A stretch of DNA of 64,000 nucleotides from Papio anubis (lineage: Eukaryota > Chordata > Mammalia > Primates > Cercopithecidae): contig NC_044981.1 of NCBI RefSeq assembly GCF_008728515.1, positions 110,165,702 through 110,229,701 on the forward strand. The letters are read 5' to 3'. Made by a program: the position numbers and the translations under genes. This document shows, piece by piece, positions 55,460 to 64,000 of the stretch. The notes below the pieces were generated by a model. That model saw only the letters and a program-made list of their open reading frames with translations, did no database searches and was not told the DNA's origin. Every line of letters begins with the position of its first letter. Position 1 is the first letter of the stretch.

Positions 55460-56119
55460 GTAAGTTCGGTGAGAAAAAATCGAACCAAAAAACTCTTTTA
55501 GTCGTTGTACTACTTCCTCCCGTTGTTATTCTGCAAATCAAATAATGAAATCATGAAATAATATCCTGCAGCATTTTGATCCTCAGTGTTTTATTTAAGA
55601 CTCTGTCTTATCTTGAACAAACTGGAAAAGTTTCCCAATTTTCAGCATTTGATTTTTCAGGACAACCTCCCAACAAAGTAAAGTCTAATAAGACTGTCTA
55701 AGCCATGAATTCTGATTAATGGCCAGTGTGAAACCTTAGCCATGTGATGACTTTATAAATCCATATAGAAATTCAAAGGGTAGGTTCCACTCCCTAATCT
55801 GAGACTCTAAAGTGGTTTTCAAGATTGGTATCTCTTCTTTTATGGAAGGGAAAAACCAATCCAGAAAGATACTCTTGATTTATCTTAGCTGATCCAAGCA
55901 AGTTGCCATGAGATAAAATCTCCAGGAGGTATATTAAGCCCTTAGTTGGATGCAGATCACATACTGATCACACAGTAAGTTTTGGAAAATGTAGATTTAT
56001 CCGGACCTCCCACAATATACTTTTCTCTCTCACTCTCCAATTGCATGTATAATGCATAATTAAATGAGCAGTTTCAAAACGACAGGGCCTCTAAAATAAG
56101 ATAATCTCAAATTAAAATC

Positions 56120-56310
56120 ATGGTAAACCAAGTGACCTGGTTAACTTATCTTATCTAAGCCTCAGTTTCCTCATCTGTAGAGTGGATATATAATTTCACC
56201 ATCTCCATGTGGCCATTGTGAGGACTTCATGAAATAATGATAGTGAATCATGTGGTATCTTACCTGGCTCATACTGAGCACTAAATGAATGATAGTGATA
56301 TCATAGTTGA
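56120..56310 (-). repeat. MIR SINE, antisense
   Basis: AGCCTCAGTTTCCTCATCTG and GTGAGGACTTCATGAAATAA identify an antisense MIR. Confidence 0.85.
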
Positions 56311-57200
56311 TGTTATTATGATCTTCAAAAGTAAAGACACCTAAATGTTATGGTCCTGTATATGTTGATAATTACCAACACTTGAATGAGGGTATCTATT
56401 AAATTGGGCCTGTCACATGTTTGTATCGAAGGTAATGACTAAGATTTTGGTTTCTGTTTTTTTTTTAATACTTAAAGTGTGCACACCCACTGGATTTATA
56501 TTGAATTTTATTTAATAAAATATTGCCTTCTGTGTAGGAAGCAATCCATCAAAAATGCCACTGAACATCTATAAAGAGCTATTATTTGCACACAGCACAA
56601 TTTCATCAGTAATGTAATATGCCAAGTTCATTTTCTTCCTTTTGCTTTTAGGAAAGGATTTAAAACATTGTAACTCATCCTGTAGAGAACATGTTAATCA
56701 TTTTTTTTTTAATTTGTGATGCGATTTTTGGAGATGTTTCCAAGACGTAATAAGGCATGATGACTGAGTCACTACATTTGCTTTTCTTGTCTGTCTGTTT
56801 GTTGGTGTAGAAAACATCCACTTTAAGAGATATTTGCAGGCTCATGACATTACGTTATTTCCTTATAATTCATGTCATAAAAGGACTTAGTTATAGATTT
56901 AGAATCTAAGTCATCCTTGAAAAGTGGAATCCCTCTTCTCTTCTTGTTAAAGTTTATTTTATTTTGACTCTTAACACTACATCTTGTTTGCCTAAGAAGG
57001 AATTTATGAATCTACATTTTATTGTTTATATACCCTCATTTTAGTGTATTTTTTTACCACAGCTATAATATTTAACTTTTAATACTGTTAGTAAGTATGC
57101 CAAAAATAGGCATTATAATTCCACGTTCTGTATGTTCACCTTCTTCACTATCATCTCTTAATTTTGTTCTGAAAAGTAAGAAGCTGATCTTTCTTTCTTT
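56311..57200. other. Intron 26, middle: no named repeat
   Basis: AT-rich sequence with short T runs; nothing recognised. Confidence 0.4.
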
Positions 57201-57203
57201 CTT

Positions 57204-57531
57204 GTTTTTTTAATTTTTGTTTTTGTTTTTGTTTTTTGTTTTTTGTTTTTGACACAGAGTCTCACTCTGTCACCCAGGCTGGAGTGTTGTGGTGCAATCT
57301 TGGCTAACTGCTATCTCCACCGCCTGGGTTCAAGTGATTCTTACGCATCAGCCTCTCAAGGAGGTGGGATTACAGGTGCACACCACCACGCCTGGATAAT
57401 TTTTGTATTTTTAGTAGAGATGGGTTTTCACCATGTTGACCAGGCTGGTCTCAAACTCCTGGCCTCAAGTAATCTGCCCTCCTTGGCCTCCCAGAGTGCT
57501 AGGATTATAGGTGTGGGTCGTGGCACCTGTG
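57204..57531 (-). mobile_element. Alu, S-type, antisense, with (TTTTTG)n tail
   Basis: The tail is a TTTTTG repeat (57213-57250), followed by a diverged antisense Alu. Confidence 0.93.
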
Positions 57532-57700
57532 ATGGTCTTATCTCTTTTAGATCAATAAACCTTTGTCAACTGCATGTTGATTGAATTCAGGGTGTTTGAT
57601 AGTTTTATTGAGAATGTTATTTAATTTAAGCAGAAAGAGAATCTTTTTGTCTACCCTCACTATGGTTAGCATGATGAGCTAATTGTAGCCTGGGAACACA

Positions 57701-57720
57701 AAGATAGATAGATAGATAGA
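57701..57720. repeat. (AGAT)n microsatellite at an AluY insertion point
   Basis: About five GATA units abutting the T tail of the next AluY. AAGATA recurs after that Alu at 58026. Confidence 0.9.
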
Positions 57721-58025
57721 TTTTTTTTTTTTTTTTTTTTTTTTGAGACAGAGTCTCACTCTGTCGCCCATGCTAGAGTGAAGTGGCGCAATCTCAGCTC
57801 ACTGAAAGCTCTGCCTCACGGGTTCACGCCATTCTCCTGCCTTAGCCTCCCGAGTAGCTGGGACTACAGGCGCCCACCACCAAGTCCGGCTAATTTTTTG
57901 TATTTTTAGTAGAGACGGGGTTTCTGCATGTTAGCCAGGATAGTCTCGATCTCCTGACCTCGTGATCTACCCACCTCAGCCTCCCAAAGTACTGGGATTA
58001 CAGGCGTGAGCCACCACGCCCGGCC
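57721..58025 (-). mobile_element. AluY, antisense
   Basis: Near-consensus AluY (GTGATCTACCCACCTCAGCC, TCTCGATCTCCTGACCTCGT) with a 24-T tail. Confidence 0.95.
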
Positions 58026-59554
58026 AAGATATTTTAAAACAAAGGAGAATTTCAACAACTCTGTCCCTGGTAGACAATTTTTTTTGTTTGTTTTTTAAGG
58101 ACTTTTTTTTTCTGGTAATTGGGAAGAGGGAATGTGGTTATGTACTCTAAGAAGTTCCATGAAGGAATTTTAAAGAGAAATGAGACTTGTGCCAAATTCT
58201 CAGTTCAGTTTTTTGAATAAAGATATTTTGAGTTAGGAGACACTTTAGTCAACACTGCTTCCAGAAGATAGTTGTGGTAATAACACCTCCCGGTTGTTAT
58301 GCTCAGACTAAGGTGTCAAGAGAGAAGTAGAAAGAATCCAGATAAGAAAAGACTGCTGATAATGAAAGAGATATTGTGAAGGAAGATGGAACATGATTTG
58401 ACACCATATTGACAACTAAAAATGATTCTAGCCATGATTCTAGTTGTCTTGCTTTGGAATTCTGTAATTCATAGTGTAGGGAGTGGCCACTGGGGAGATG
58501 AGTAGGGAGCGGAAAGGCCTGGATTGGAGAATTTGACAAACGGGCAGTGTTGGACAACATGAAGGAGACTTGTTTAGTTAAGTTTAATTTTCACTGGCAC
58601 TAAGAAACCAGATATGAATTAATATGTAGATAAGGTGCTATAAAAAAAATCAAGCTCCACTTTGGTTCCTGTCATTTAAAAAATTTTCACATTTTTATTA
58701 CAAAAAAATTACATGTGTCTGATTTTTAAAAGTTAGGTAATAATTGAAGTATGCAGAGTAAAAAATGAAATTTCCCTTATCGTACCATCCAAATTATCCT
58801 ATCTTCTCGAGAGGTAACCATTGTTACCAGTTTGCTGTGTAACCTTTCAAAACATAACCACACAATAGATGTTTTATTTTGTCAGTACATAGAGATCTAC
58901 CTCATTCTATACTGCCAATCTCTACCATCTGTCCTGGCCTATTCGTCTCCAAAGCACTTACCGCTACTTTGTATATTAGATATAGATTTCTTAAATTGTG
59001 CATTATCTCTCTTCTTCTACGTCTTAATTTATATGGGTTTTTATGTATTACACATTTAATCCTTTGCTATGTATGTTTCAGCATGAACAAGATAAAGCCA
59101 GTCAAAAATGCCTTGCTTTTGTAGTGTGTGTTTCTCTTTCTGTAAGACATTCCATATCCTCTTTTTTTTTTAATCCCTTATAGTACGTTTGGGAAAGTGT
59201 AGATATTGGGTGCAGTTATGGATGGAGTTAAGAAAGGGACAAGGTGCTGAGATTATAGTCCTACCTCTGCAGAGATGGATTTGGATTCAGATAACATTTG
59301 TGGGTACCCATAATATTCTGATCATTGTGCTTGATGCCTTGACACTCGTTGCTTCCTTTGGGCTCCAATAAATATGGAGAGTTTGTATTTTTTCCATTTT
59401 CATAGGGAAAACATAGAGCATTATCTGCTTAAAGCCACCCAGATAATCAGTAACAGAGTCAGTTTTCAACTCAGCTCTTCAGATGACAAGAGCATGTTGC
59501 CTCCCCTGGCAATGAGTGTGGGCCTACCTTCATATTGTTCATCAGGCAACTTCC
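58026..59554. other. Intron 26, 3' part: unresolved, with a small hairpin
   Basis: A hairpin (GACAACTA ... TAGTTGTC) lies at 58411-58448. The stretch 58680-59060 is AT-rich and may be an old repeat. No exon. Confidence 0.4.
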
Positions 59555-59860
59555 TTTTTTTTTTTTTTTTTTTTTTTTGAGAAGGAATCTCGCTCTGTCA
59601 CCCAGGCTGGAGTTCAGTGGCTTGATATTGGCTCACTGCAACCTCTGCCTCCCGGGTTCAAGCAATTCTCCTACCTCAGCCTTCTGAGTAGCTGGGATTA
59701 TAGGAGCCTGCCACCATGCCCAGCTAATTTTTGTGTTTTTAGTAGAGATGGGGTTTCACCATGTTGGCCAGGCTGGTTACAAACTCCTGACCTCAAGTGA
59801 TCCACCCGCCTTGGCCTCCCAAAGTGCTGGGATTACAGGTAGGAGCCACTACACCCAGCC
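59555..59860 (-). mobile_element. Alu, S-type, antisense
   Basis: Full antisense Alu with a 24-T tail. It ends 113 bp before exon 27. Confidence 0.95.
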
Positions 59861-59973
59861 ATCTGTGTAACTTTCATTCTTTCTCTGGGAATGAAGAAGA
59901 GTGTATCTTTTCTTTTTCCCCCAGATTCCTACATCAAAAACATCTATGCTATTTGTTTTTATTCACATGATAG

Positions 59974-60099
59974 GACTGGGAAAAATGTGAGAAAGGAATA
60001 GCAGATTCCCTGGAGAAACTACGAACTTTCAAGAAGAAGCTTTCCCAGTGTCTACCGGATCACCACGAAGAGCTCCATGCAGAACAAATGCGTTGCAAG
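59974..60099 (+). CDS. SYNE1: SYNE1 exon 27 of window, rod (last exon seen)
   Basis: Forty-two codons, phase 0/0, from DWEKCEKGIADSL to AEQMRCK. The acceptor is TTCACATGATAG and the donor AAG|GTAAAT. The next human exon (starting ELENAVG as I recall) is not found in the remaining 3.9 kb, so the following intron runs past the window. C in LSQCLPDHH is serine in my memory of human. Confidence 0.96.
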
Positions 60100-61242
60100 G
60101 TAAATTACTGAACTGAGATTTTCACTGTCATCTATCTGTGTGCCTCTGCTGAAATAATGTCTTTGGGGCTATATTCCAGTCAAACTCCTAGGTTGTTTGT
60201 CTACATGCAGATACAAGATCCTAGTATATGACATAAGGACAGGCAACTCAGGTGAACCTTGTATTGCTGATTTATGGCAGTTCTTGAAATTATAGACTAG
60301 TTTATGGATTACTCCAAGGAAGCAAATGAAAATTTAAAACACATTAAAAGATATTTAAAAGCTGAGTCAAGAGCAATAAAGTCATCTTTTAAAAGCATCC
60401 ACGCTGGGGAGTCATTCTACCAGAAGAATCTACTCTACAAGAAGGGGGGAAAAAAGGATCAATAGCCTGGAAAATCTGCAGACAGCGGACCTCCAAGGGA
60501 CACACCCTGCCCTCCAGACCATTATGCAAGGAAAGGGGGAAAAATAGCTTATCTCAGTGACTGCATAGAGACACACAATCCTTAAATTGCTCAGGGTTCT
60601 AAGTACTTAAAGATTTTGATCAACACCTCAAATGGTACTTGAAAGCAAGTCAGTAGCTAATAATACAGACCACTCCCTGGATTATGAGCTCTCAGAGACC
60701 AACACAATTCAGTGGCTGTAAGATTCATGCCTTTCACATCTTTGTAGCCAAGTGAAATGCCCTAACAGCAGTTCTTTGCTGAGCGATAGGCTGATCATAT
60801 CAAAAGTACCTTTAAAAAGGTTTTTCTTTCAAATTAAAAGTGCCCTTATGTTCCCCAGTCATTTGCAAATTATTGCTCTAGGGTAATTCTGTTAAAAATT
60901 CCCATATACTTAAATGACTTGGGTTTCAATTAGAAATTCTCTGCCTCACTTTGGCCAAGAAATCCCAAGTATTTAAGAGATGATAATTGTTAAAGAGGTC
61001 TAGAAATCATGAAAAGTGCGGCTCTAAGAATTTTTTCTTCAGTTATAAAATCTAAGGATATTATTTGAAACTTGAAAAAGGCAAATTTAGGAAAATTAAA
61101 AGGTAGTATATTTTACATCATGGATGGAAAGTGAAAGAAGTACTATCATGAGCTGTTACATTCAGAGGTATGCAATGGTTATAATGATTAAAAAGTGCAT
61201 TTTAAACCTGTGATTATAAATTTATTAAAAATATTTAAAGAA
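60100..61242. other. Intron 27, 5' part: no named repeat
   Basis: Mixed AT-rich sequence; no element or further SYNE1 exon recognised. Confidence 0.45.
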
Positions 61243-61538
61243 GCCAGGTGTGGTGGATCATGCCTGTAATCCCAGCACTTTGGGAGGCCAAGGCAAACAG
61301 ATCATTTGAGACCAGAAGTTCAAGATCAGCCTGGGCAATATAGCAAGACCCCACATCTAAAGAAATTTAAAAATTAACCAGAGTGGTGCTGCTTGCCTGT
61401 AGTCCTAGCTACTGGGGAGGCTGAGGCAGGAGGATCACTTAGGAGTTTGAGGCTGCAGTGAGCTGTGATCACACCACTGCATCCAGCATGACTGACAGAG
61501 TGAGACCCTGTCTCTGAAAAAATAAAATAAAATAAAAT
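61243..61538 (+). mobile_element. Alu, J-type, with (AAAAT)n tail
   Basis: Old Alu with AAAAT repeat tail. Flanks ATTTAAAGAA (61233-61242) and AATTAAAGAA (61539-61548) are the target-site duplication. Confidence 0.93.
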
Positions 61539-61564
61539 AATTAAAGAAAACTTCTGTGAAGCAG

Positions 61565-61690
61565 GAATGGGCATTAACACCAGCTTGTGAAAATATTTAT
61601 TATTGCCCCTTTTCAGATGGGAAGACTGAGGCTTCTGGAATTTTAATAACTTTTCAAAGTCAATAAATATCTGGGTTGCCTGTATCTACA
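61565..61690 (+). repeat. MIR fragment
   Basis: GATGGGAAGACTGAGGCTTC preceded by ATTTATTATTGCCCCTTTTC fits the MIR centre. Confidence 0.75.
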
Positions 61691-62832
61691 GGCTATATTT
61701 TTGCCACACTGACTTGTTTAATGGGTTGGTATACTGTGCGTCTGAAACAGTTGGTTTTTGGTGGTGGTGTTATTATGCTTTTTTTTTTTTTAATCCATAT
61801 ACAAATCTGATGCTCGAGTTGGGAGGGTAGAAATTGGTGTGAAAAATGGAAAATCTTTCCAGTGGTATAATAATTGAACATGTTTAGGAGTATTAGCAGA
61901 AATGTTGCATATTTAATTAACCTAGATGGTTTGGTCTTTCAGCCAAATACTGTTGCCGTGGGGCATCATTTTTTTGTCTCCCAAAATACATGACAGTTAC
62001 AAACACATGCTGCTATTGAGTGTGTGGATTTAAAAAATGTATTTTAGTCTAATCCTGCTACTCTTCCCCAAACTGCCCTTAGCAGCAAAACAAGGCAATT
62101 ACCTGGAAAATTCAGGCTAAAATCTTGTTTGCCTAAATTGCCTGGGAAGTTAGCCTCAGACAGCACCACTAATTGCCATTGCCTTTGGAAACCTTTCTAC
62201 CGTGTAAAGACACATAGAGGGAGGGGAAAGACACATGAAATACTCTATTTATACACAAAACTAGCTGGAATCTAAAAACAACAGCTGGTTATACAAATTG
62301 CAAAACTGGTAATTGGTCAAAATATTGTAAAAACTATTGTCAACTCATTCAAATATTGCTATATGAGTTTTTGGTTTTTTTTTTCTTAAATCATTCCCCT
62401 AAAAGACATGGTACATAATCTTTTTTTAGTGACTTAAAGAAATGTCTGATCCTGCAGAAAATGCATTCAGTGCATTGTTTTAAATTGAGTAGTAACAGCA
62501 ACAGATCTTCTCAGCTATTGCATTATAAGTATAGATCGTAGAATGTAGCAACTCTATGGTGTTTGAAAATGAAAGTTAAATTTAGGTGTCTGTTTTTTAA
62601 AATATTTCATCAGTGTGATCAGCAATTCAGGACAAAAAGAAAGGATAAGTTAGAGGTTTATGAAGTCAGTCGAAAGTAAAGAAGATCAATGCAGTGATTA
62701 AACTTCAATTTAGGAAAAAAAATGTTTTTAATCAATAAAACGATAAGTAGATGGCAGAAAGATTCTTCAAGCAATCGTACTTTATCAGAAGGACTTAGCA
62801 ATTTCTCAGATTATGTGGAAGCAAATGAAATA
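61691..62832. other. Intron 27, middle: no named repeat
   Basis: AT-rich sequence with T runs near 61781 and 62378; nothing recognised. Confidence 0.4.
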
Positions 62833-63283
62833 CGGGTAAACCTCATTTTATTGAACTTTGTTTTAGTGTGTTTCACAGATACTATGTTTTGCTTTTTGTT
62901 TCTCGGGGTTTTTTTGTTTTTTTGTTTTTTTTACAAATTGAAGGTTGTGGCAGTGCTGCATAGAACAAGTCTACCAACACCATTTTTTCCAACAGCATGT
63001 GCTTTCTTCCTATGTCTGTATAATTTTCGTAATTCTCATAATATTCCAAACTTTTTCTTTACTGTTATATTTGTTATAGTGATCTACAATCAGTGCGATC
63101 TTTGATGATAATATTGTAATTAGTGGCATCACACACTATGCCCGTAGAAGTCAGCAAACTTAATTCATAAATGTAGCATGTGTTCTGATTGCTCCACCAA
63201 CAATGTTCCCAATCTCTCTCCTTCTCCTCTGGCCTCCTTATTTGCTGAGACACAACAATATTGAAATCAGGCCAATTAACACA

Positions 63284-63808
63284 GTGGCCTCTAAGTGTTC
63301 AGTTGAAAAAAATCTCATGTCTCTCACTTTAAATCAAAAGCTAGAAATGACTAAGCTTAGTGAGGAAGACATGTCAAAAGCTGAAATAACCCAAAAGCTA
63401 GGCCTCTTGTGCTGAACAGCCAGGTTGTGAATGCAAAGGAAAAGTTCTGAAAGGAAATGAAAAGTGGTACTCCAGTAAATGCATGGATGAGAAGAAAGCA
63501 AAACGTCCTTATTGCTGATACAGAGAAACTTTGAGTGGTCTGAACAGAAGATCCAACCAGCCACAACATTCCCTTAAGCCAAAGCCTAACCTGGAGCAAG
63601 GTCGTAGCTCCCTTTAATTATGTGAAGGTTGAGAGAGGAGAAGTAACTGCAGAAGAAAAGTTGGAAGTGAGCAGTGGTTGGTTCATGAGTTTTAAGGAAA
63701 GAAACCATCTCTGCAACATAAAAGTGCAAGGTAAAGCAGCAAGTGCTGATGTAGAAGCTGCAGTAAGTTATGCAGAAGATCTAGCTAAGATCATTGAGGG
63801 AGGTGGCT
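63284..63808 (+). pseudogene. Decayed Tigger1 transposase (pogo-like) reading frame, N-terminal part
   Basis: The N-terminal helix-turn-helix part is readable (SLTLNQKLEMTKLSEEDM, then SKAEITQKLGLL). A stop follows at once, frames change, and a later piece (GWFMSFKERNHLCNIKVQGK, then ASADVEAAVSYAEDLAKI) follows in another frame. It cannot make transposase. Related domesticated genes exist elsewhere in primates (TIGD family), but this copy shows no sign of use. Confidence 0.8.
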
Positions 63809-63962
63809 ACTCTCCCTCCCTCTCTCCCTTCGTTTCTTCCTCTTTCCTTCCTTCCCTCTTTCTTTACGTCTTTCCTTTTATCCTTCCTTCCTTCTCCCCT
63901 CCCTTCCCCTCCCCTCCTCTCCCCTTCCTGACAGAGTTTTGCTCTTGTTGCCCAGGCTGGAG
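63809..63962 (-). mobile_element. Alu 3' stub with an expanded pyrimidine tail, inserted in Tigger1
   Basis: Only about 35 bp of antisense Alu 3' end remain (63928-63962, CTGACAGAGTTTTGCTCTTG then TTGCCCAGGCTGGAG). They are preceded by about 118 bp of CCCT/TTCC-rich sequence where the T tail should be. About 21 bp of Tigger1 consensus are missing at the junction. Confidence 0.8.
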
Positions 63963-64000
63963 GTAGATCAAACAGCCCTATGCTGGAAGAAGATGCCATT

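Larger units (their letters stand above)
1..64000 (+). other. SYNE1: Internal part of the SYNE1 (nesprin-1) gene: spectrin-repeat rod region
   Basis: The window lies wholly within one transcription unit on the + strand. Twenty-seven exons splice to a continuous frame of 1,407 codons with no stop. The product is glutamine-, leucine- and charge-rich helical protein with tryptophans recurring at spectrin-repeat spacing (for example WLDDVEERL, HWTRYQSESADLIHW, RWNNLLEEIAEQL, QWQRYREMAEKLRKWL). I recognise it as nesprin-1, an outer-nuclear-membrane LINC-complex protein. Its CH domains bind actin and its KASH tail binds SUN1/2; neither end is here, so the segment is the rod spacer. Promoter, start codon, stop codon and 3' UTR all lie outside. 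SYNE2 is the closest paralogue; I prefer SYNE1 because the exon peptides match my memory of it almost residue for residue. Confidence 0.95.
62833..64000 (+). mobile_element. Tigger1-type (pogo/TcMar) DNA transposon, 5' part, runs off window
   Basis: Starts at a TA with CGGGTAAACCTCATTTTATT (Tigger1 terminus CAGGCATACCTCGTTTTATT as I recall). It continues in consensus order through GACACAACAATATTGAAATC, CAGCCACAACATTCCCTTAA and CAAGTGCTGATGTAGAAGCT. The 3' half is beyond the window. It is broken by an inserted pyrimidine/Alu block at 63809-63962. Confidence 0.9.

Noticed and set aside
62722..63105. 127-codon open frame near the end
   Set aside because: It overlaps the Tigger1 5' end and a T-rich stretch; the peptide is low-complexity F/L/V, not transposase.
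63622..63966. Functional TIGD1-like gene
   Set aside because: The transposase frame is interrupted by a stop, frame changes and the Alu/pyrimidine insert, so it is a dead element.
60100..64000. A further SYNE1 exon (peptide beginning ELENAVG)
   Set aside because: I searched this intron by eye for an AG-bounded frame encoding it and found none; it should lie beyond the window.
1..64000. tRNA, rRNA, snRNA genes, CRISPR arrays, operons or a novel defence-type system
   Set aside because: This is vertebrate intron/exon DNA. tRNA-derived MIRs explain the tRNA-like traces, and repeats are interspersed or microsatellite, not CRISPR.
1..64000. SYNE2 (nesprin-2) as the gene identity
   Set aside because: Exon peptides such as TWSHLDEDQQELSR, DINCKQLTVDFVNQ and GIIDSQIRQWQRYR are nesprin-1 as I recall it; SYNE2 differs throughout the rod.

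Overview
This window is primate nuclear DNA from inside one very large gene, SYNE1 (nesprin-1, enaptin), read on the + strand. I find 27 coding exons; the first is cut by the window edge. Each is bounded by AG/GT splice dinucleotides. Joined in order they give one uninterrupted reading frame of 4,223 nt (two leading bases plus 1,407 codons) that matches my memory of nesprin-1. Neither the N-terminal actin-binding CH domains nor the C-terminal KASH domain is present. The window encodes only part of the spectrin-repeat rod, roughly residues 6,100-7,600 of the ~8,800-residue giant isoform (recalled, not aligned). Nesprin-1 is an outer-nuclear-membrane protein: its KASH tail binds SUN proteins, its head binds actin, and the rod in between is a long helical spacer that also binds partners.

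The organism looks like an Old World monkey (macaque/baboon group), not human. The youngest Alu, at 6358-6662, carries changes I associate with the cercopithecid AluYR series (ATCCGGCCACTGC, GCTCAAGCC, GCGAGGTGGCGGG). Several encoded residues also differ from the human protein as I remember it.

Layout. 1-5714: exons 1-4. 5715-11603: a 5.9-kb, Alu-rich intron. 11604-18685: exons 5-7, with old L2 and unidentified sequence between. 18686-25546: exons 8-10, with several nested or duplicated elements. 25547-31634: exons 11-15, with mostly plus-strand Alus. 32.1-43.4 kb: an Alu-free stretch with exons 16-21. 43.3-60.1 kb: exons 22-27, with exclusively minus-strand Alus. 60100-64000: start of a further intron, ending in a Tigger1-type DNA transposon that runs off the edge.

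The exons are strikingly modular. Twenty-two of 26 complete introns are phase 0. The other four are all phase 2, and each splits a pair of exons that together encode about one spectrin repeat (101-113 residues). Intron DNA is dominated by Alu, MIR, L2 and L1 3' fragments, one MaLR LTR, one MER30-like hAT element and one further probable LTR. The items most worth a second look are structural: a trimeric Alu made by a left-monomer insertion into an older Alu; two Alu-in-Alu-tail pairs sharing one outer target-site duplication; and a ~215-bp intron segment copied about 2.1 kb downstream into the middle of an Alu. I found no new gene system, non-coding RNA gene or CRISPR array. Repeat subfamily names are by eye and approximate.
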